From NCBI GenBank assembly GCA_943328785.2, contig CALQBJ020000009.1:1-36548 (forward strand): DNA of 36,548 nucleotides. The letters run 5' to 3'. The position numbers were made by a program, and so were the translations under genes. The notes under the pieces were generated by a model that saw only the letters and a program-made list of their open reading frames with translations, was not told the origin of the DNA and did not search any database. The stretch comes from Bifidobacterium breve (lineage in GTDB: Bacteria > Acidobacteriota > Vicinamibacteria > Vicinamibacterales > CAVVIG01). Shown one piece after another: positions 35,506-36,548 of this stretch (position 1 is the first letter of the stretch; the number at the start of each line of letters is the position of its first letter).

Positions 35506-36220
35506 GCGACTCGCCGGTGCCGCCATCGTCGTCTGCGCCGTGCTGGGCGCCTGGCAGCTCGCCGGCATTGCGCAGGGTGCGTTGGTCGTGTCTGGCCTGA
35601 TTGTGGTGACGGGCCAGGGCGCCGGCTTCACCGACCGCAGTGACGTCGTCATCTGGCTGAGCCCGGCGAGCGACACGCCGCGTCCGCGGATGCCGCAGGG
35701 GCGCCGCTTCAAGATCGTCCAGCAGGGCAAGCGGTTCCAGCCGCACGTGCTGGTGGTGCCGGTCGGATCGGCTGTCGACTTCCCCAACCTCGATCCCGTC
35801 TTCCACAACGTATTCTCGCTATTTGACGGGAAGCGATTCGACCTCGGGTTGTACGAAGCCGGCACCACGCGCGGCGTGAACTTCACGAGGGCCGGCGTCT
35901 GCTACGTCTTCTGCAACATCCACCCGGAGATGAGCGCGGTGGTGGTGGCGGTCGATTCGCCCTACTACGCGACGTCCGCGGCGAATGGCTCGTTCGCGAT
36001 TGCCGATGTGCCGCCCGGCCGCTACCGGCTCTCGGTGTGGGATGAGCGATTCAAGCCCGAGGACGCCACCGAGTTCCCGAAAGAGGTGGCGCTGTCGGCA
36101 GGTGCGGCGACGCTCGCGCCGATCCGCTTGGTGTCGGCCGGCCGCGTGCCGGTGCCGCACACCAACAAGTTCGGTCACGAGTACACGCCGCCGAGCCCTG
36201 CCAGCCCCGCGTATCCGTAA
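35495..36220 (+). CDS. Cupredoxin-like protein with C-terminal carboxypeptidase-regulatory-like domain
   Basis: TTG start overlapping upstream stop; VDFPNLDPVFHNVFSLF, GVCYVFCNIHPEMSAVVVAVDSPYYA (His...Cys-x2-His-x2-Met), ANGSFAIADVPPGRYRLSVWDERF. Confidence 0.85.
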   Translation: MCSRRLAGAAIVVCAVLGAWQLAGIAQGALVVSGLIVVTGQGAGFTDRSDVVIWLSPASDTPRPRMPQGRRFKIVQQGKRFQPHVLVVPVGSAVDFPNLDPVFHNVFSLFDGKRFDLGLYEAGTTRGVNFTRAGVCYVFCNIHPEMSAVVVAVDSPYYATSAANGSFAIADVPPGRYRLSVWDERFKPEDATEFPKEVALSAGAATLAPIRLVSAGRVPVPHTNKFGHEYTPPSPASPAYP

Positions 36221-36227
36221 GTGAAAC

Positions 36228-36311
36228 GTCCGGCTTTAGCCGGACCCTACTGACACACTCGTGACCCGCATGACCCGCGTGATCCGTCGTAGTGTCCGGC
36301 TTTAGCCGGAC
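36228..36311. repeat. Two directly oriented GTCCGGCTTTAGCCGGAC palindromic repeats
   Basis: Identical 18-mers at 36228-36245 and 36294-36311, both followed by CCCT, between convergent genes. Confidence 0.9.
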
Positions 36312-36323
36312 CCTCCCCGAACG

Positions 36324-36548
36324 TTAGCCGCGCGCGCTCAGCGAACGCGCGCTCGAACTCGATGAGCCGCTCGACGACCCGCCGCCGTTACCCCCGCCGT
36401 TGCCGCCGCCCCCCGACGAACTGCTGCTGCTCGACGAGGCACTCGATCCGCCGCCCGAGCTGGAGCTGCTGCTCGACGAGGCGGAGCTCGACGAGGAGCC
36501 GGACGACGAGCTCGAGGAGGACGAACCGCTTGACGAACTGCTCGACGA
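36324..36548 (-). CDS. C-terminal polyserine/glycine/asparagine tail of a protein running off the window
   Basis: Reverse frame: SSSSSSSGSSSSSSSSGSSSSSASSSSSSSSGGGSSASSSSSSSSGGGGNGGGNGGGSSSGSSSSSARSLSARG*, 74 codons plus TAA. Confidence 0.7.
   Translation of the reverse strand, partial: SSSSSSSGSSSSSSSSGSSSSSASSSSSSSSGGGSSASSSSSSSSGGGGNGGGNGGGSSSGSSSSSARSLSARG

Noticed and set aside
1-36548. Phage, restriction, toxin-antitoxin or other defence system
   Set aside because: No integrase, transposase, methylase/nuclease pair, reverse transcriptase or toxin signature was recognised; PLD and EEP proteins have metabolic-type contexts here.

Overview
High-GC, densely coded chromosomal window. Gene content (Oar-like TonB receptors, DUF5916/CBM9 protein, DUF6152, 'GKPNLTGIWQ' secreted proteins, cytochrome c/copper-monooxygenase-like protein, DUF2231) suggests Acidobacteriota, perhaps a Vicinamibacteria-like lineage (inference only). 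No rRNA, tRNA, CRISPR array, transposase or prophage was recognised. Main blocks: (1) sensor kinase pair on the minus strand (1-4396), preceded by remnants of a second HisKA_2 kinase, a cloverleaf-like palindromic repeat and a decayed ABM-family gene (4393-5444); (2) secreted-protein cluster with two paralogues flanking DUF6152 and a small secreted protein (5471-8349); (3) Oar-like receptor, MHS-type MFS transporter and DUF5916 protein (8609-15271); (4) TonB receptor / metallophosphatase / PLD-like / porin O-P cluster (15342-21255); (5) convergent three-gene minus-strand operon linked by ATGA overlaps: unknown ORF, thymidylate-kinase-like protein and a second kinase-like protein with a lost P-loop lysine (21333-23278); (6) methyltransferase, NmrA-like reductase and a histone-H1-like Lys/Ala-rich protein with two downstream hairpins; (7) cytochrome c/Cu-monooxygenase-like protein, partner protein and DUF2231-TPR protein; (8) RidA remnant with an internal stop, then DsrE-like protein; (9) OmpR regulator, cache/HAMP kinase and EEP nuclease, divergent from a coiled-coil outer-membrane protein plus cupredoxin; (10) a polyserine/glycine C-terminus at the right edge. 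At least two dispersed palindromic repeat families occupy intergenic gaps. The best leads are the overlapping kinase/pseudokinase operon with an unknown first gene, the phosphorus-scavenging-like cluster facing it, the unreported pseudogene remnants, and the palindromic repeat elements.
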